The position numbers were made by a program, and so were the translations under genes. Source: Phenylobacterium sp. (lineage in GTDB: Bacteria > Pseudomonadota > Alphaproteobacteria > Caulobacterales > Caulobacteraceae). Taken from it: 64,000 nucleotides of DNA. How positions within the stretch are numbered: position 1 is the first letter of the stretch; each line of letters opens with the position of its first letter. The DNA is taken from the NCBI RefSeq assembly GCF_013822795.1, contig NZ_PNLB01000021.1, positions 1 through 64,000 of the forward strand, in the 5' to 3' direction. Positions 25,248 through 35,885 of this stretch are shown one piece after another. The notes below the pieces were generated by a model, which had not been told where the DNA came from, did not search any database, and was given only the letters and a program-made list of their open reading frames with translations.

Positions 25248-25763
25248 GCGCCGATTCCCATGCCCGCTCCCTTGCGTATCCTTGGCCTTGATCCCGGCCT
25301 GCGCCGCACCGGCTGGGGCGTGATCACGGTCGACGGCGCGCGCCTAGCTCATGTCGCCCATGGGGTGATCGCCCCCAAGGAATCGCTGCCGTTCTCCGAG
25401 CGGCTGCTGGTGCTGTTCGAAGCGATCAGCGAGGTCGTCGACGCCCATGCCCCGCACGAGGCTGCGGTCGAGGAGACCTTCATGAACAACAACGCCGCCT
25501 CGGCCCTGAAGCTCGGCCACGCCCGCGCCATGGCGATGATCGTGCCGGCCCGCGCCGGCCTGCCGGTCGCCGAGTACGCCGCCACCGTGGTCAAGAAATC
25601 CGTTGTCGGCACCGGCGCGGCCGAAAAGGATCAGGTCGGCTTCATGATCGCCCGCCTGCTGCCGACCGCCGGTAAGACCACCGCCGACGCCGCCGACGCC
25701 CTGGCCGTGGCCATCGCCCACGCCCACCATCGCAAGCTTCGCCGCATCGGAGCCGCCGCATGA
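25239..25763 (+). CDS. ruvC: Holliday junction resolvase RuvC
   Basis: 174 residues from the ATG at 25239, or 168 from the ATG at 25260 ([13 protein letters not shown]); both have weak RBS, and the LexA box overlaps the former. The active-site acids are visible: GLDPG, VEETF and the C-terminal DAADAL pair. It cuts four-way junctions as a homodimer during homologous recombination and replication-fork repair, together with RuvAB. It overlaps ruvA by ATGA at 25760-25763. Confidence 0.97.
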   Translation: MTNAPIPMPAPLRILGLDPGLRRTGWGVITVDGARLAHVAHGVIAPKESLPFSERLLVLFEAISEVVDAHAPHEAAVEETFMNNNAASALKLGHARAMAMIVPARAGLPVAEYAATVVKKSVVGTGAAEKDQVGFMIARLLPTAGKTTADAADALAVAIAHAHHRKLRRIGAAA

Positions 25764-26377
25764 TCGGGCGCCTGCGCGGACTGGTCGCCGAGGTCGGCGA
25801 GGAAGAGGCCCTGATCGACGTGGCCGGGGTCGGCTATGTCGTGCGCTGCGGCTCGCGCACGCTCGGCCACCTGCCGGCGCTCGGCGAGGAGACCGTGCTG
25901 CACGTCGAGAGCATCTGGTCGGAATCCAACGGCATGAAGCTCTACGGCTTCCTCGGCCGCGACGAACGCCGCGCCTTCGTGACCATGCTGGCCATCCAGG
26001 GCGTTGGCCCCAAGGCCGCCCTGGCCGTGCTCGACGTGCTGGCGCCGCCGGACCTCGTCGCCGCCGTCGCTCGCGACGACAAGGCCGCGCTTGGCCGCGC
26101 CAACGGGGTCGGGCCCAAGCTCGCGGTACGGCTGATCACCGAGCTCAAGGGCAAGCAGCTCACCGAGGGCCCGGTCGCCGCCTTCCACGCCCAGATCCAC
26201 GCCCCGGCCGCGCCGCCGCCGCCCAGCGCGGTGGGCGAGGCGGTCGCCGCCCTGCTCGGCCTCGGCGTCGCCGAAGTCAACGCCCGCCGCGTCGTCGAAC
26301 AGGCCGCCCTGCGCCTGGGCGAAGACGCCGACATCCCCGCCCTGATCAAGGCCGGCCTTCAGGAGCTGGGCCGGTGA
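25760..26377 (+). CDS. ruvA: Holliday junction branch migration subunit RuvA
   Basis: 205 residues with the RuvA layout: N-terminal OB-fold ([21 protein letters not shown]), the two helix-hairpin-helix motifs ([19 protein letters not shown] and [16 protein letters not shown]), a Pro/Ala linker, then the small C-terminal domain III that contacts RuvB. It binds the junction as a tetramer and loads RuvB. Overlaps ruvC upstream and ruvB downstream (GTGA). Confidence 0.98.
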   Translation: MIGRLRGLVAEVGEEEALIDVAGVGYVVRCGSRTLGHLPALGEETVLHVESIWSESNGMKLYGFLGRDERRAFVTMLAIQGVGPKAALAVLDVLAPPDLVAAVARDDKAALGRANGVGPKLAVRLITELKGKQLTEGPVAAFHAQIHAPAAPPPPSAVGEAVAALLGLGVAEVNARRVVEQAALRLGEDADIPALIKAGLQELGR

Positions 26378-27414
26378 CCCGCATCGTCTCGCCCGACGCC
26401 CAGCCGTTCGAGGGCGGCGTCGTTCACGACAAGGCCCTGCGTCCCCAGACCCTGGCCGAGTTCGTCGGTCAGGAGCAGGCCAAGGGCAACCTCAAGGTCT
26501 TCATCGAGGCCGCCAAGGCCCGCGAGGAGGCCCTTGACCACGTGCTGCTGTTCGGGCCTCCGGGCCTGGGCAAGACCACGCTCGCCCAGATCGTCGCCCG
26601 CGAGCTGGGCGTGAATTTCCGCGCCACCTCCGGCCCAGTGCTGGCCAAGGCCGGCGATCTCGCCGCGATCCTGACCAACCTCGAACCGCGCGACGTCCTG
26701 TTCATCGACGAGATCCATCGGCTGCCGACCAATGTCGAGGAGATCCTCTACCCGGCCATGGAGGACCACGTCCTTGACCTGGTGATCGGCGACGGGCCGT
26801 CGGCGCGTTCGATCCGCATCGACCTGGCGCCCTTCACCCTGGTCGCCGCCACCACCCGCGCCGGCCTGCTGGCGACGCCGCTGCGCGACAGGTTCGGGAT
26901 CCCGCTGCGGCTGGAGTTCTATACTCACGCCGAGCTCTCCAAGGTGCTGGCGGGCGCCGCCGCCAAGATGAGCCTCTCACTCGCCCCCGATGGAGCCGGC
27001 GAGATCGCCGCCCGTTCGCGCGGCACGCCTCGCGTCGCCGGCCGGCTGCTGCGCCGGGTCCGCGATTTCGCCGCCGCCGACGGGGTCGAAGTGATCGACG
27101 GCAAGGCCGCTGCGCGGGCGCTGGCCCGGCTCGACGTCGACCAGGCCGGGCTCGACGCCCTCGACCGCCGCTACCTCCAGGCGATGATCGACAACTACGG
27201 GGGCGGTCCGGTCGGGGTCGAGACCATCGCCTACGCCATCGCCGAGGCCCGCGATGCGGTCGAAGACGTCATCGAGCCGTTCCTGATGCAGCAGGGCTTT
27301 ATCCAGCGCACGCCGCGCGGCCGCATCGCCTGCGCCAAGGCCTATGCCCACCTCGGCCTGACGCCGCCGCCGCAACCGCCCGGCGCCGGCCAGCCGACCC
27401 TGTTCGACGAGTAG
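26374..27414 (+). CDS. ruvB: Holliday junction branch migration helicase RuvB
   Basis: 346 residues from a GTG that overlaps the ruvA stop. AAA+ ATPase: Walker [10 protein letters not shown], Walker B LFIDEIHR, sensor 1 in AATTRAG, arginine finger in the RDRFG region, and a C-terminal winged helix ([18 protein letters not shown]). It forms hexameric rings driving branch migration. It ends 6 bases before the convergent LysR gene. Confidence 0.98.
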   Translation: MTRIVSPDAQPFEGGVVHDKALRPQTLAEFVGQEQAKGNLKVFIEAAKAREEALDHVLLFGPPGLGKTTLAQIVARELGVNFRATSGPVLAKAGDLAAILTNLEPRDVLFIDEIHRLPTNVEEILYPAMEDHVLDLVIGDGPSARSIRIDLAPFTLVAATTRAGLLATPLRDRFGIPLRLEFYTHAELSKVLAGAAAKMSLSLAPDGAGEIAARSRGTPRVAGRLLRRVRDFAAADGVEVIDGKAAARALARLDVDQAGLDALDRRYLQAMIDNYGGGPVGVETIAYAIAEARDAVEDVIEPFLMQQGFIQRTPRGRIACAKAYAHLGLTPPPQPPGAGQPTLFDE

Positions 27415-27419
27415 GCGGC

Positions 27420-28322
27420 TCACGCCAACGGCTGCAGCGCCACGTCCAGGAACCGGCGCAGCGTCGGGGTGGCGTCGTCGGCGCGCCAGACCAGGCCGCT
27501 CTCCAAATACGGGCCGTCCCCCGGCAAGCCCAGATAGCACACCCCCGTCCGCGCCAGGTGGCGCAGCGAGGCGGGGACCAGCGCCACCCCGATCCCGGCT
27601 GAGACCAAGCTGATGATGGTCTGCATCTGGATCGCCTCCTGCACGATCCGCGCGCCGCCGGTCAGCGACTTCAGCGTCTCGATCGCCAGGTCGTAGAAGG
27701 CCGGCGCCACGCGCCGCGGGAAGATCACGCCCGGCGCCCCGACCAGGGCGCCCGGCGCCAGCCGCCCGTCCGCATGCGCCAGCCTTCCCTCGTCGACCCA
27801 GCTCTGCGGCGCCGCCGCCACCAGCGGTTCGAGCAGCAGCCGGCGATAGCTGAGCCGGTCCGGCAGTCCGCCCGGCGGCGGGATGACGATCCCGGCGTGG
27901 CCGTGGCCTTCCAGCAGCGCAGCGATCTGCAAGTCGCTGGTCGCTTCGCTGAGCGCGATCTCGACCTCGGGATGCAGGGCCGAATAACGCCGCACCAGGG
28001 TCGGCAGGATGCTGTAGTCGGCGGTGCTGACGAACGACAGCTCCAGCCGTCCGGTCTGCCCGTCGCGCAGTTGACGGGCGATCTCCGGCAGTCCCTCCAG
28101 CTCCTCCAGCGCCGTCTTCACGTGCGCCAGCCATTGCTCGCCAAACGGGGTCAGCGCCACTTGCCGCTTGGTGCGCACGAACAGCGGCGCGCCGAGCTCG
28201 CGCTCCAGCGCGAGGATCGACTGGCTGAGCGGCGGCTGGGTCATGCCGAGCTGCTCCGCCGCGCGGCCGAAGTGCAGCGTCTCGGCCACCGCCCGGAAGT
28301 GCCGAAGCTGGCGCGTGTCCAT
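27420..28322 (-). CDS. LysR-family transcriptional regulator
   Basis: 300 residues: MDTRQLRHFRAVAETLHFGRAAEQLGMTQPPLSQSI is the classic LysR winged-helix N-terminus, followed by the ligand-binding domain typical of the CatM/BenM-like group. It is divergent from ilvD with 102 bases between starts, containing AT-rich stretches (TAATAT, TTAATATAT). It could regulate ilvD, or an unrelated target; the ligand is unknown. Confidence 0.9.
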   Translation of the reverse strand: MDTRQLRHFRAVAETLHFGRAAEQLGMTQPPLSQSILALERELGAPLFVRTKRQVALTPFGEQWLAHVKTALEELEGLPEIARQLRDGQTGRLELSFVSTADYSILPTLVRRYSALHPEVEIALSEATSDLQIAALLEGHGHAGIVIPPPGGLPDRLSYRRLLLEPLVAAAPQSWVDEGRLAHADGRLAPGALVGAPGVIFPRRVAPAFYDLAIETLKSLTGGARIVQEAIQMQTIISLVSAGIGVALVPASLRHLARTGVCYLGLPGDGPYLESGLVWRADDATPTLRRFLDVALQPLA

Positions 28323-28424
28323 CTGTAATATCTCGAACGACCTAATAGGCGCTGCTTAATATATTTCACCAACGAGACGCGATTGGCTACGGGTGAGGGC
28401 GCAATCTCCGTCAGGACCGATCCG
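28323..28424. promoter_or_regulatory. AT-rich divergent promoter region of the LysR gene and ilvD
   Basis: This 102-base interval is far richer in A/T than the surroundings around 28323-28375 and holds TAATAT and TTAATATAT, possible -10 elements on both strands, plus T-N11-A-like spacing typical of LysR sites. No exact consensus is assigned. Confidence 0.4.
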
Positions 28425-30272
28425 ATGCCGACCTATCGTTCACGCACGACCACCCACGGCCGCAACATGGCCGGCGCCCGCGGCCTCTGGCGCGCCACCG
28501 GCATGAAGGACTCAGACTTCGGCAAGCCGATCATCGCGGTGGTCAACTCGTTCACCCAGTTCGTGCCGGGCCACGTGCACCTGAAGGACCTCGGCCAGCT
28601 GGTCGCGCGCGAGATCGAGCGCGCCGGCGGCGTGGCCAAGGAATTCAACACCATCGCGGTCGACGACGGCATCGCCATGGGCCACGACGGCATGCTCTAC
28701 AGCCTGCCCTCGCGCGAGCTGATCGCCGACAGCGTCGAGTACATGGTCAACGCCCACTGCGCCGACGCCATGGTCTGCATCTCGAACTGCGACAAGATCA
28801 CCCCCGGCATGCTGATGGCCTCGCTGCGCATCAACATCCCGACGGTGTTCGTGTCCGGCGGTCCGATGGAAGCCGGCAAGGTGATCCTGAAGGGCAAGGA
28901 AGTCGCCCTCGACCTAGTCGACGCCATGGTCGCCGCGGCCGACGACAAGATCTCGGACGAGGAAGTCGCCGCCATCGAGCGCTCGGCCTGCCCGACCTGC
29001 GGCTCGTGCTCGGGGATGTTCACCGCCAACTCGATGAACTGCCTGACCGAGGCGCTCGGTCTGTCGCTGCCCGGCAACGGCTCGGTGCTGGCCACCCACG
29101 CCGACCGCGAGCGCCTGTTCCTCGAAGCCGGCCACCTGATCGTCGACATCACCCGCCGCTACTACGAGCAGGACGACGCCTCGGTGCTGCCGCGCTCGGT
29201 CGCCTCGTTCAAGGCGTTCGAGAACGCCATGAGCCTGGACATCGCCATGGGCGGCTCGACCAACACCGTGCTGCACCTGCTGGCCGCCGCCCACGAGGCC
29301 GGCGTCGATTTCACAATGACCGACATCGACCGCCTGTCGCGCAAGGTGCCCTGCCTCTCCAAGGTCGCGCCGGCCAAGGCCGACGTGCACATGGAGGACG
29401 TCCACCGCGCCGGCGGCATCATGGCCATCCTCGGCCAGCTCGAACGCGCCGGCCTGCTGCACACCGACCTGCCCACGGTCCACTCCAAGTCGATGGGCGA
29501 GGCGCTCGAGCGCTGGGACATCAGCCGCACCAACAGCGAGGCGGTGCAGACCTTCTTCCGCGCCGCGCCCGGCGGCGTGCCGACCCAGACGGCGTTCAGC
29601 CAGGACCGCCGCTGGAAGGAACTCGACCTCGACCGCCAGGGCGGCGTCATCCGCGAAGCCAAGCACGCCTTCTCGCAGGACGGCGGCCTGGCCGTGCTGT
29701 CGGGCAATCTCGCCGAGGACGGCTGCATCGTGAAGACCGCCGGGGTCGACGAGGAGATCCTGAAGTTCACCGGCACGGCCCGCGTCTTCGAGAGCCAGGA
29801 CGAGTCGGTCAGCGCCATCCTGACCGGCAAGATCGTCGCCGGCGACGTCGTGGTGATCCGCTACGAAGGCCCCAAGGGCGGCCCGGGCATGCAGGAGATG
29901 CTCTACCCGACCAGCTACCTGAAATCGAAGGGCCTGGGCAAAGCCTGCGCCCTGATCACCGACGGCCGCTTCTCCGGCGGCACCTCAGGTCTGTCGATCG
30001 GCCACGTCTCGCCCGAAGCGGCCGAGGGCGGGCTCATCGGCCTGGTCGAGGACGGCGACCGCATCGTCATCGACATTCCCGGCCGGACCATCCAGCTCGA
30101 CGTCTCGGACGCCGTGCTGGCGCAGCGCCGCGCGGCTATGCAGGCCAAGGGCGCTGCGGCCTGGAAGCCCGCCGAGCGCAAGCGCGTCGTCTCTCCGGCC
30201 CTGCGCGCCTATGCCGCCATGACCACCAACGCCGCCCGCGGCGCGGTCCGCGACGTCAGCCAGGTCGAGTAG
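28425..30272 (+). CDS. ilvD: Dihydroxy-acid dehydratase (branched-chain amino acid synthesis)
   Basis: 615 residues from the ATG at 28425 ([17 protein letters not shown]), preceded by AGGA; the longer frame lacks homology. IlvD/Edd signatures [18 protein letters not shown] and [24 protein letters not shown] carry the Fe-S cluster ligands. It dehydrates 2,3-dihydroxy-3-methyl acids to the keto-acids of valine and isoleucine. Length matches E. coli IlvD (616). A strong 11-bp hairpin follows. Confidence 0.98.
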   Translation: MPTYRSRTTTHGRNMAGARGLWRATGMKDSDFGKPIIAVVNSFTQFVPGHVHLKDLGQLVAREIERAGGVAKEFNTIAVDDGIAMGHDGMLYSLPSRELIADSVEYMVNAHCADAMVCISNCDKITPGMLMASLRINIPTVFVSGGPMEAGKVILKGKEVALDLVDAMVAAADDKISDEEVAAIERSACPTCGSCSGMFTANSMNCLTEALGLSLPGNGSVLATHADRERLFLEAGHLIVDITRRYYEQDDASVLPRSVASFKAFENAMSLDIAMGGSTNTVLHLLAAAHEAGVDFTMTDIDRLSRKVPCLSKVAPAKADVHMEDVHRAGGIMAILGQLERAGLLHTDLPTVHSKSMGEALERWDISRTNSEAVQTFFRAAPGGVPTQTAFSQDRRWKELDLDRQGGVIREAKHAFSQDGGLAVLSGNLAEDGCIVKTAGVDEEILKFTGTARVFESQDESVSAILTGKIVAGDVVVIRYEGPKGGPGMQEMLYPTSYLKSKGLGKACALITDGRFSGGTSGLSIGHVSPEAAEGGLIGLVEDGDRIVIDIPGRTIQLDVSDAVLAQRRAAMQAKGAAAWKPAERKRVVSPALRAYAAMTTNAARGAVRDVSQVE

Positions 30273-30282
30273 CCTATTCCGG

Positions 30283-30309
30283 CGCGGCGCTGTTCAAGAC
30301 AGCGCCGCG
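30283..30309 (+). terminator. Hairpin terminator after ilvD
   Basis: Perfect 11-bp arms CGCGGCGCTGT and ACAGCGCCGCG with a 5-base loop, 10 bases after the ilvD stop. No T-run; likely a strong stem that isolates ilvD from ybgC. Confidence 0.6.
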
Positions 30310-30327
30310 TCCCTAAACCTAAGGACT

Positions 30328-30771
30328 ATGCAGACCCCGATCCCCACCGCCGGCGTCATCGACGGCCGCGAGCATGTCCTGCCCGTCCGCGTGTACTACG
30401 AGGACACCGACTTCACCGGGGTGGTCTATCACGCCAACTACGTCCGCTATTTCGAGCGCGGCCGGTCCGACTTCCTGCGCGTGGCGGGCGTTCATCACGC
30501 CGAATTGCTCGACCGTGACGATCCGGCCGCCTTCGCCATCGTGCGTATGGAACTGGACTTCAAGCGCGCAGCACGGATCGACGACGCCCTGGCCGTGCGC
30601 ACCACCTACGACTCCGCCCGCGGCCCGCGGCTCTTCATCAGCCAAAGGATCACCCGCGGCGAGGAGCTGATCTGCGCCGCCCAGGTCGAGGCCGCCTGCA
30701 TCGACCTGGCCGGCCGCCCTCGCAAACCGCCCGCCGGCATGCTCGAAACCCTGCGCCCGCTCTTCGCGTAA
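30328..30771 (+). CDS. ybgC: Acyl-CoA thioesterase YbgC (Tol-Pal system-associated)
   Basis: 147 residues with a hotdog fold: VYYEDTDFTGVVYHANYVRYFERGRSDFLR holds the conserved Asp of the 4-hydroxybenzoyl-CoA thioesterase family. In most proteobacteria it is the first gene of the Tol-Pal cluster, linking acyl-CoA or acyl-ACP to envelope maintenance. Starts 18 bases after the ilvD hairpin; 129 bases separate it from tolQ. Confidence 0.95.
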   Translation: MQTPIPTAGVIDGREHVLPVRVYYEDTDFTGVVYHANYVRYFERGRSDFLRVAGVHHAELLDRDDPAAFAIVRMELDFKRAARIDDALAVRTTYDSARGPRLFISQRITRGEELICAAQVEAACIDLAGRPRKPPAGMLETLRPLFA

Positions 30772-30900
30772 GGTTTTCGTAAAACCGCCTTCACCATTTC
30801 GGCGTTAGAGGTCGGTTAACCAGAAGGCATGGCCTTAAGTTCGCCACCGCGGGCGGCTTGAAGTCGTGCGCCTGCCATTCTTACGGAGCCCTACGAGCGC

Positions 30901-31602
30901 ATGGACCCCGCTGCGATCACCGCCGACAGCTTCAGCTTCATCAATCTGTTCATTCGCGCCGATTGGGTCGTGAAGGCGGTCATGGTCGGATTGATCCTGG
31001 CCTCGCTGTGGTCCTGGACAGTGATCATCGACAAGTCCGTCCGCCTGACCAAACTCAACAAGCAGGCCAGCGACTTCGAGGACCAGGTCTCGTCGGGCCG
31101 CTCGCTCGAAGACATCGCCGCCGAACACGGCGAGCGCCCGACCCAGGCGCTGCCGCGCATGCTGCAGGGCGCGCTGAAGGAGTGGCGCGACGCCCGTTCC
31201 CGCGGCCTAGTTTCCGAGAGCCAGACCGCCTTCCTGATCCAGCGTATCGATCGCGCCCTCGACACCACCATCGCCCGCGAAAGCGCGCGCGTTGAGAACG
31301 GCCTTGGCTCGCTGGCCATCGTCGCCACCGCCTCGCCGTTCGTCGGCCTGTTCGGCACCGTCTGGGGGATCATGAAGGCCTTCCAGGCGATCGCCGTCGA
31401 GAAGTCGACCAACCTGGCCGTCGTCGCCCCCTCGATCGCCGAGGCGCTGTTCGCCACCGCCATCGGCCTGATCGCCGCGATCCCGGCCTACATCGCCTAC
31501 AACAAGTTCTCGACCGACGCAGGCAAGTACGCCGGCCGGCTCGAAGGCTTCGCCGACGACCTCTCCACCGCCATCCAGCGCCGCCTGGCCGAGCGGGGCT
31601 AA
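30901..31602 (+). CDS. tolQ: Tol-Pal inner-membrane proton channel subunit TolQ
   Basis: 233 residues with three hydrophobic segments in the MotA/ExbB family pattern (VVKAVMVGLILASLWSWTVII, and the long pair GLGSLAIVATASPFVGLFGTVWGIM and EALFATAIGLIAAIPAYIAYN). With TolR it forms the proton-driven motor for TolA. It lies 5 bases upstream of tolR in the same operon. Confidence 0.97.
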   Translation: MDPAAITADSFSFINLFIRADWVVKAVMVGLILASLWSWTVIIDKSVRLTKLNKQASDFEDQVSSGRSLEDIAAEHGERPTQALPRMLQGALKEWRDARSRGLVSESQTAFLIQRIDRALDTTIARESARVENGLGSLAIVATASPFVGLFGTVWGIMKAFQAIAVEKSTNLAVVAPSIAEALFATAIGLIAAIPAYIAYNKFSTDAGKYAGRLEGFADDLSTAIQRRLAERG

Positions 31603-31607
31603 GGGTC

Positions 31608-32084
<477 letters not shown>

Positions 32085-32091
32085 GGCGCCG

Positions 32092-32925
32092 ATGGCCCGG
32101 GAACGGTCCGAATTCTCCGGCGCGATGCTCGCATCGACCCTGCTGCACGCAGGGGTGATTGCGGCCGCCCTGATCTCCTGGCCGTGGGCCCGGCAGCTGC
32201 CGCTCGGCTCGGCGGTGCCGATCAATATCGTCGCCAATGCGCCGGTGACCGATCTCGCCCCCGCCGAGCAGGGGCCAGAAGAGCTGCCCGCCCAGACCGA
32301 GGAGCCTATCCCCGAGGCCCCCGCCCCGCCGGCCGCGCCCGCGCCGACGCCCAAGCCGGTCCCGACGCCGCCCAAACCCGCGCCGACGCCGGCCCCGGCG
32401 CCTAAACCGACCCCCGCGCCGACGCCAAAGCCTGCGCCGGCCCCGACGCCCAAGCCGGCCCCGGCCAAGCCCGCCGCGCCCGCCAAACCGGCGCCCAAGG
32501 CCGAGAAGGGCCTCGACCTCGACGCCCTGGCCGCCAGCCTACCGGGCGCCCAGCGCTCGTCCGCCGCCAAGGGCCCCGCCCGCCAGGCCACTGCGCCCGA
32601 GGCGCGCCCCGACCTCGGATCGGGCCAGGCGGCCGCGGCGATCGCCGGCATGAGCGACGAGATCCAGAAGCGCTGGAACCCCAACTGCAACGTCGAGGGC
32701 GGCCGCAACGTACGGCTGAAGGTGTCGCTGACCCTCGGCGGCGGCGGCCAGGTCGGCCAGGTCAGTGCGAACGGCGCTGAAAACTCCCCCGACCCGGTGG
32801 TCAGGGCTGCGGCCGAACGGGCGATCCGAGCGGTCTATGCAGCCGCGCCGTTCACCCGGCTGCCCCGCTCGCTCTACGGTCAGCGCTTCGACCTGAACTT
32901 CAAGACCAGTGAGGCCTGTTCGTGA
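32092..32925 (+). CDS. tolA: TolA-like protein (TonB-type C-terminal domain)
   Basis: 277 residues. One N-terminal transmembrane helix ([20 protein letters not shown]), then a long Pro/Ala/Lys linker (PAPTPKP repeats, residues about 75-150) in place of the long coiled coil of E. coli TolA, then a C-terminal domain about residues 180-277 with [16 protein letters not shown] and [16 protein letters not shown]. Spans the periplasm to link the TolQR motor to Pal and TolB. Its stop overlaps a GTG upstream of the tolB ATG. Confidence 0.93.
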   Translation: MARERSEFSGAMLASTLLHAGVIAAALISWPWARQLPLGSAVPINIVANAPVTDLAPAEQGPEELPAQTEEPIPEAPAPPAAPAPTPKPVPTPPKPAPTPAPAPKPTPAPTPKPAPAPTPKPAPAKPAAPAKPAPKAEKGLDLDALAASLPGAQRSSAAKGPARQATAPEARPDLGSGQAAAAIAGMSDEIQKRWNPNCNVEGGRNVRLKVSLTLGGGGQVGQVSANGAENSPDPVVRAAAERAIRAVYAAAPFTRLPRSLYGQRFDLNFKTSEACS

Positions 32926-32942
32926 ACAAGGAGAACCGCCCT

Positions 32943-34238
32943 ATGCGCCTGAGGACCCTGGCCCTGGCGCTCGTCGCCGCGCTCCTTTCATCGGCGGCGA
33001 TCACCGCGCCGGCCCGCGCCCAGATCGAGGTCGACATCAACCGCGGCGACGTCAAGCCGCTGCCCGTCGCCATCCCGGCCTTCGGCGGCCAGCAGGGCGC
33101 CGAGATCGCCCAGGTCATCACTGGCAACCTGGAGCGCTCGGGCCTATTCGCGCCGATCCCACCGGCCGCGCACATCGAGAAGACCCTCGACGTCAACGTC
33201 CAGCCGCGCTTCCCCGACTGGAAGGTGCTCAATGCCCAGGCGCTGGTAAACGGCCAGGTCACGGTCGAGGGCGGCCGCCTGACCGTCAACTTCCGCCTCT
33301 GGGACGTCTATTCCGAACAGCAGTTGCTGGGCCTGCAGTTCACCTCGACGCCCGACAACTGGCGGCGCGTGGCGCACAAGATTTCCGACGCGGTCTATGA
33401 GCGGCTGACCGGCGAGAAGGGCTACTTCGACACCCGCGTGGTGTTCGTGTCCGAGAGCGGCGATCGCCTGAACCGCCGCAAGCAGCTGGCGATCATGGAC
33501 CAGGACGGTGCCAACCCATCGTACCTGACCGACGGCTCCTACATCGTCATGACCCCGCGCTTCTCCTCGACCAGCCAGGAGATCACCTATATGGCCCTGC
33601 GGCCGGAGGGCTCGTCGATCTACCTGTTCAACCTTGAGAGCGGCCGTCGCGAGACGCTCGGCAACTTCCCAGGCATGGTCTTCGCTCCGCGCTTCTCGCC
33701 CGACGGCAGCCGTGTGGCCTTCTCGGTCGAGCGGGCCGGCAACACCGACATCTACGTGATGGATCTGCGCAGCCGCGCGAGCAACCGCCTGACGTCCGAC
33801 CCGTCGATCGAGACCTCGCCGTCGTTCTCGCCGGACGGCGCGCGCATCGCCTACAACTCCGACCGCGGCGGCAGCGCCCAGCTCTACGTCATGGACGCCA
33901 ACGGCGGCGGCGCGCGCCGCATCTCCTTCGGATCTGGACGCTACACCACCCCGGTCTGGAGCCCGACCGGCGAGTACATCGCCTTCACCAAGCAGGAGGG
34001 TGGCCAGTTCCACATCGGCATCATGAAGCCCGATGGCTCCGAGGAACGCATCCTGACCAGCAGCTATCTGGACGAGGGCCCGACCTGGGCCCCCAACGGC
34101 CGGGTGCTAATGTTCAGCCGCGAAACGCCCGGCGGCGCTCCGCGGCTGTGGACCGTCGACGTCACCGGCCGGATCGAGCGCGCCGCGCCCTATCCGGGCT
34201 CCGGATCCGACCCGGCCTGGTCGCCGCTGCTGAATTAA
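32943..34238 (+). CDS. tolB: Tol-Pal periplasmic beta-propeller protein TolB
   Basis: 431 residues from the ATG at 32943, which has AAGGAG seven bases upstream; a GTG at 32922 is possible but less well placed. A signal peptide ends near ITAPARAQ. The N-terminal domain is followed by a six-bladed beta-propeller whose blades show repeats such as [31 protein letters not shown] and [12 protein letters not shown]. It binds Pal and TolA in the periplasm and helps outer-membrane constriction in division. Confidence 0.97.
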   Translation: MRLRTLALALVAALLSSAAITAPARAQIEVDINRGDVKPLPVAIPAFGGQQGAEIAQVITGNLERSGLFAPIPPAAHIEKTLDVNVQPRFPDWKVLNAQALVNGQVTVEGGRLTVNFRLWDVYSEQQLLGLQFTSTPDNWRRVAHKISDAVYERLTGEKGYFDTRVVFVSESGDRLNRRKQLAIMDQDGANPSYLTDGSYIVMTPRFSSTSQEITYMALRPEGSSIYLFNLESGRRETLGNFPGMVFAPRFSPDGSRVAFSVERAGNTDIYVMDLRSRASNRLTSDPSIETSPSFSPDGARIAYNSDRGGSAQLYVMDANGGGARRISFGSGRYTTPVWSPTGEYIAFTKQEGGQFHIGIMKPDGSEERILTSSYLDEGPTWAPNGRVLMFSRETPGGAPRLWTVDVTGRIERAAPYPGSGSDPAWSPLLN

Positions 34239-34368
34239 CCAGTCTTTTCAGGTGCAATTTTCCCCTCAGACGGTCTTTTGAAATGTCCGGCCACGGCAAA
34301 GCCGGGTAGAACAAGGAACTGGCTGTGGGGACCGCCGTCGTCGTAACTTATTAATTGGAGAAGCAAAC

Positions 34369-34920
34369 GTGCAACGCTTCAGTATCAAGCACGCCCTTCG
34401 ACTGGGCCTGGTCGCAGCCGCCGCCCTTTCGGTCACGGCCTGCGCCTCTCGCCCGAAGCCGGCCCCCGCGCCGGAACCGACGCCCGCGCCGGCCCCTGCG
34501 CCCGCCCCGGAACCGGCCCCCGCGCCGCCGCCGCTCACCTCGTCGGTGATCCCGGGTTCGATGCAGGACTTCACGGTCAACGTCGGCGACCGCGTCTATT
34601 TCGATCTCGACAGCTACAGCGTCCGCGCCGACGCCGGCCCGCTGCTCGATGCGCAAGCCGCCTGGCTGGTGCGTTATCCGAACGTCCAGATCCGCATCGA
34701 AGGCAACGCCGACGAACGCGGCACCCGTGAGTACAACCTCGCCCTCGGTTCGCGCCGCGCCAATTCGGTGCGCGAGTACCTGGTCCAGCGCGGCGTGCAG
34801 CCGTCGCGGATCTCGACGGTGTCCTACGGCAAGGAAAGGCCGATCGATGGCGGCGCCAACGATGAAGCCTACCAGCGCAACCGGAACGCCCACACGGCGA
34901 TCACCTCCGGAGCTCAGTAA
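34369..34920 (+). CDS. pal: Peptidoglycan-associated lipoprotein Pal
   Basis: 183 residues from a GTG with TTGGAGAAG ahead. Lipoprotein signal with a lipobox ending VTAC, then a Pro/Ala-rich linker, then the OmpA-like peptidoglycan-binding domain (DRVYFDLDSYSVRADA, RIEGNADERGTREYNLALGSRRANSV). It anchors the outer membrane to peptidoglycan and is pulled by TolA/TolB at the division site. A weak terminator follows. Confidence 0.97.
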   Translation: MQRFSIKHALRLGLVAAAALSVTACASRPKPAPAPEPTPAPAPAPAPEPAPAPPPLTSSVIPGSMQDFTVNVGDRVYFDLDSYSVRADAGPLLDAQAAWLVRYPNVQIRIEGNADERGTREYNLALGSRRANSVREYLVQRGVQPSRISTVSYGKERPIDGGANDEAYQRNRNAHTAITSGAQ

Positions 34921-34943
34921 GCGACGTTGCTGAAGTATTGCGG

Positions 34944-34965
34944 GAGGGGGCCTTCAGGTCCCCTC
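34944..34965 (+). terminator. Weak stem-loop after pal
   Basis: Arms GAGGGG and CCCCTC with a 10-base loop, followed by TTTGCATTT, so partly T-rich. It may attenuate read-through into cpoB rather than stop it. Confidence 0.4.
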
Positions 34966-35042
34966 TTTGCATTTGCGCTCTACTTTACGTTCCCGACCGA
35001 ACAGCCCCATTTTGGCCGCTCGTTCCTGCAGATGATGCCGAT

Positions 35043-35885
35043 ATGAAGCTTGCCCGCCTCGCCCTGCCGCTCGCCCTCGCCCTGATCGCCTCGACTGCGG
35101 TGGCCCAGGTGCCGATGGACCCGCTCGACGCTCGCGACGCGCGACGCCTGGACCGCATGGAACAGGTGATGCGTGAACTGCGCGCCATCGTCTTCCAGGG
35201 CCGCGACTCCGGCAAGCCGGTCGTCGTGCAGCCGGCCGAGACCGACTACCAGCTCCAGGAGGTCAGCCGCCGGCTGGCCGACATGGAACAGACCATGACC
35301 CGGATGACCGGCGACCTGGAAAACGCCAATCGCCAGGCCGAGCTCGCCAAGCGCGAGGCCGACGCACTACGCGGCGAGAACCGATCGCTGTCCGACCGCA
35401 TCGCCAACCTTGAAAGCGGGGCCCTGGCCGCGACCGGAACTGGGCCAGCCGCTGACGGCGGCCTGGCCGGCGGCCCCGCCCCGGCCACGGCCGGCCTGTC
35501 GGCCAACGAAGCTTTCAGCCAGTCGCGCCAGGCGATGCTGGCTGGTGACTACGCCGTCGCCGAGGCCGGCTTCCGCGACTACCTCTCGGCCTATAGCGAC
35601 AACGCCAAGGCGCCGGAGGCCCGCTACTGGCTGGGCAAGACCCTGACCGCCCGCGGCGCCCACGCCGACGCCGCCGGATCCTACATCGCCGCCATCCGCG
35701 GCTGGCCCGCCACCACCTGGGCGCCCGATGCGGTGCTGGAGCTCTCGCGCTCGCTGATCGCGCTCAAGAAGCCGGCCGACGCCTGCCAGACCCTGGCCGA
35801 ACTGGCCAAACGCTATCCGAAAGCCTCGACCACCGTGCAGACCCGCGCGGCCCAGGCTCGCACCCAGGCCAAGTGCTCGGCCTGA
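35043..35885 (+). CDS. cpoB: Tol-Pal-associated protein CpoB/YbgF
   Basis: 280 residues. Signal peptide (first 22 residues), a coiled coil about 40-120 (RRLADMEQTMTRMTGDLENANRQAELAKREADALRGENRSL), then a C-terminal tetratricopeptide-like domain about 150-280 with SANEAFSQSRQAMLAGDYAVAE and ARYWLGKTL. CpoB coordinates peptidoglycan synthesis by PBP1B with Tol-driven outer-membrane constriction in E. coli. Last 13 bases overlap tilS. Confidence 0.93.
   Translation: MKLARLALPLALALIASTAVAQVPMDPLDARDARRLDRMEQVMRELRAIVFQGRDSGKPVVVQPAETDYQLQEVSRRLADMEQTMTRMTGDLENANRQAELAKREADALRGENRSLSDRIANLESGALAATGTGPAADGGLAGGPAPATAGLSANEAFSQSRQAMLAGDYAVAEAGFRDYLSAYSDNAKAPEARYWLGKTLTARGAHADAAGSYIAAIRGWPATTWAPDAVLELSRSLIALKKPADACQTLAELAKRYPKASTTVQTRAAQARTQAKCSA

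Noticed and set aside
30781-30840. Possible CtrA site (TTAA repeats) between ybgC and tolQ
   Set aside because: The two TTAA elements are 15 bases apart, not the 7 required for a CtrA box.
32281-32510. Repeated PAPTPKP-type motif in the tolA gene as a possible tandem DNA repeat or mobile element
   Set aside because: It is a degenerate protein-level Pro/Ala/Lys linker typical of TolA/TonB proteins, not a DNA repeat array.
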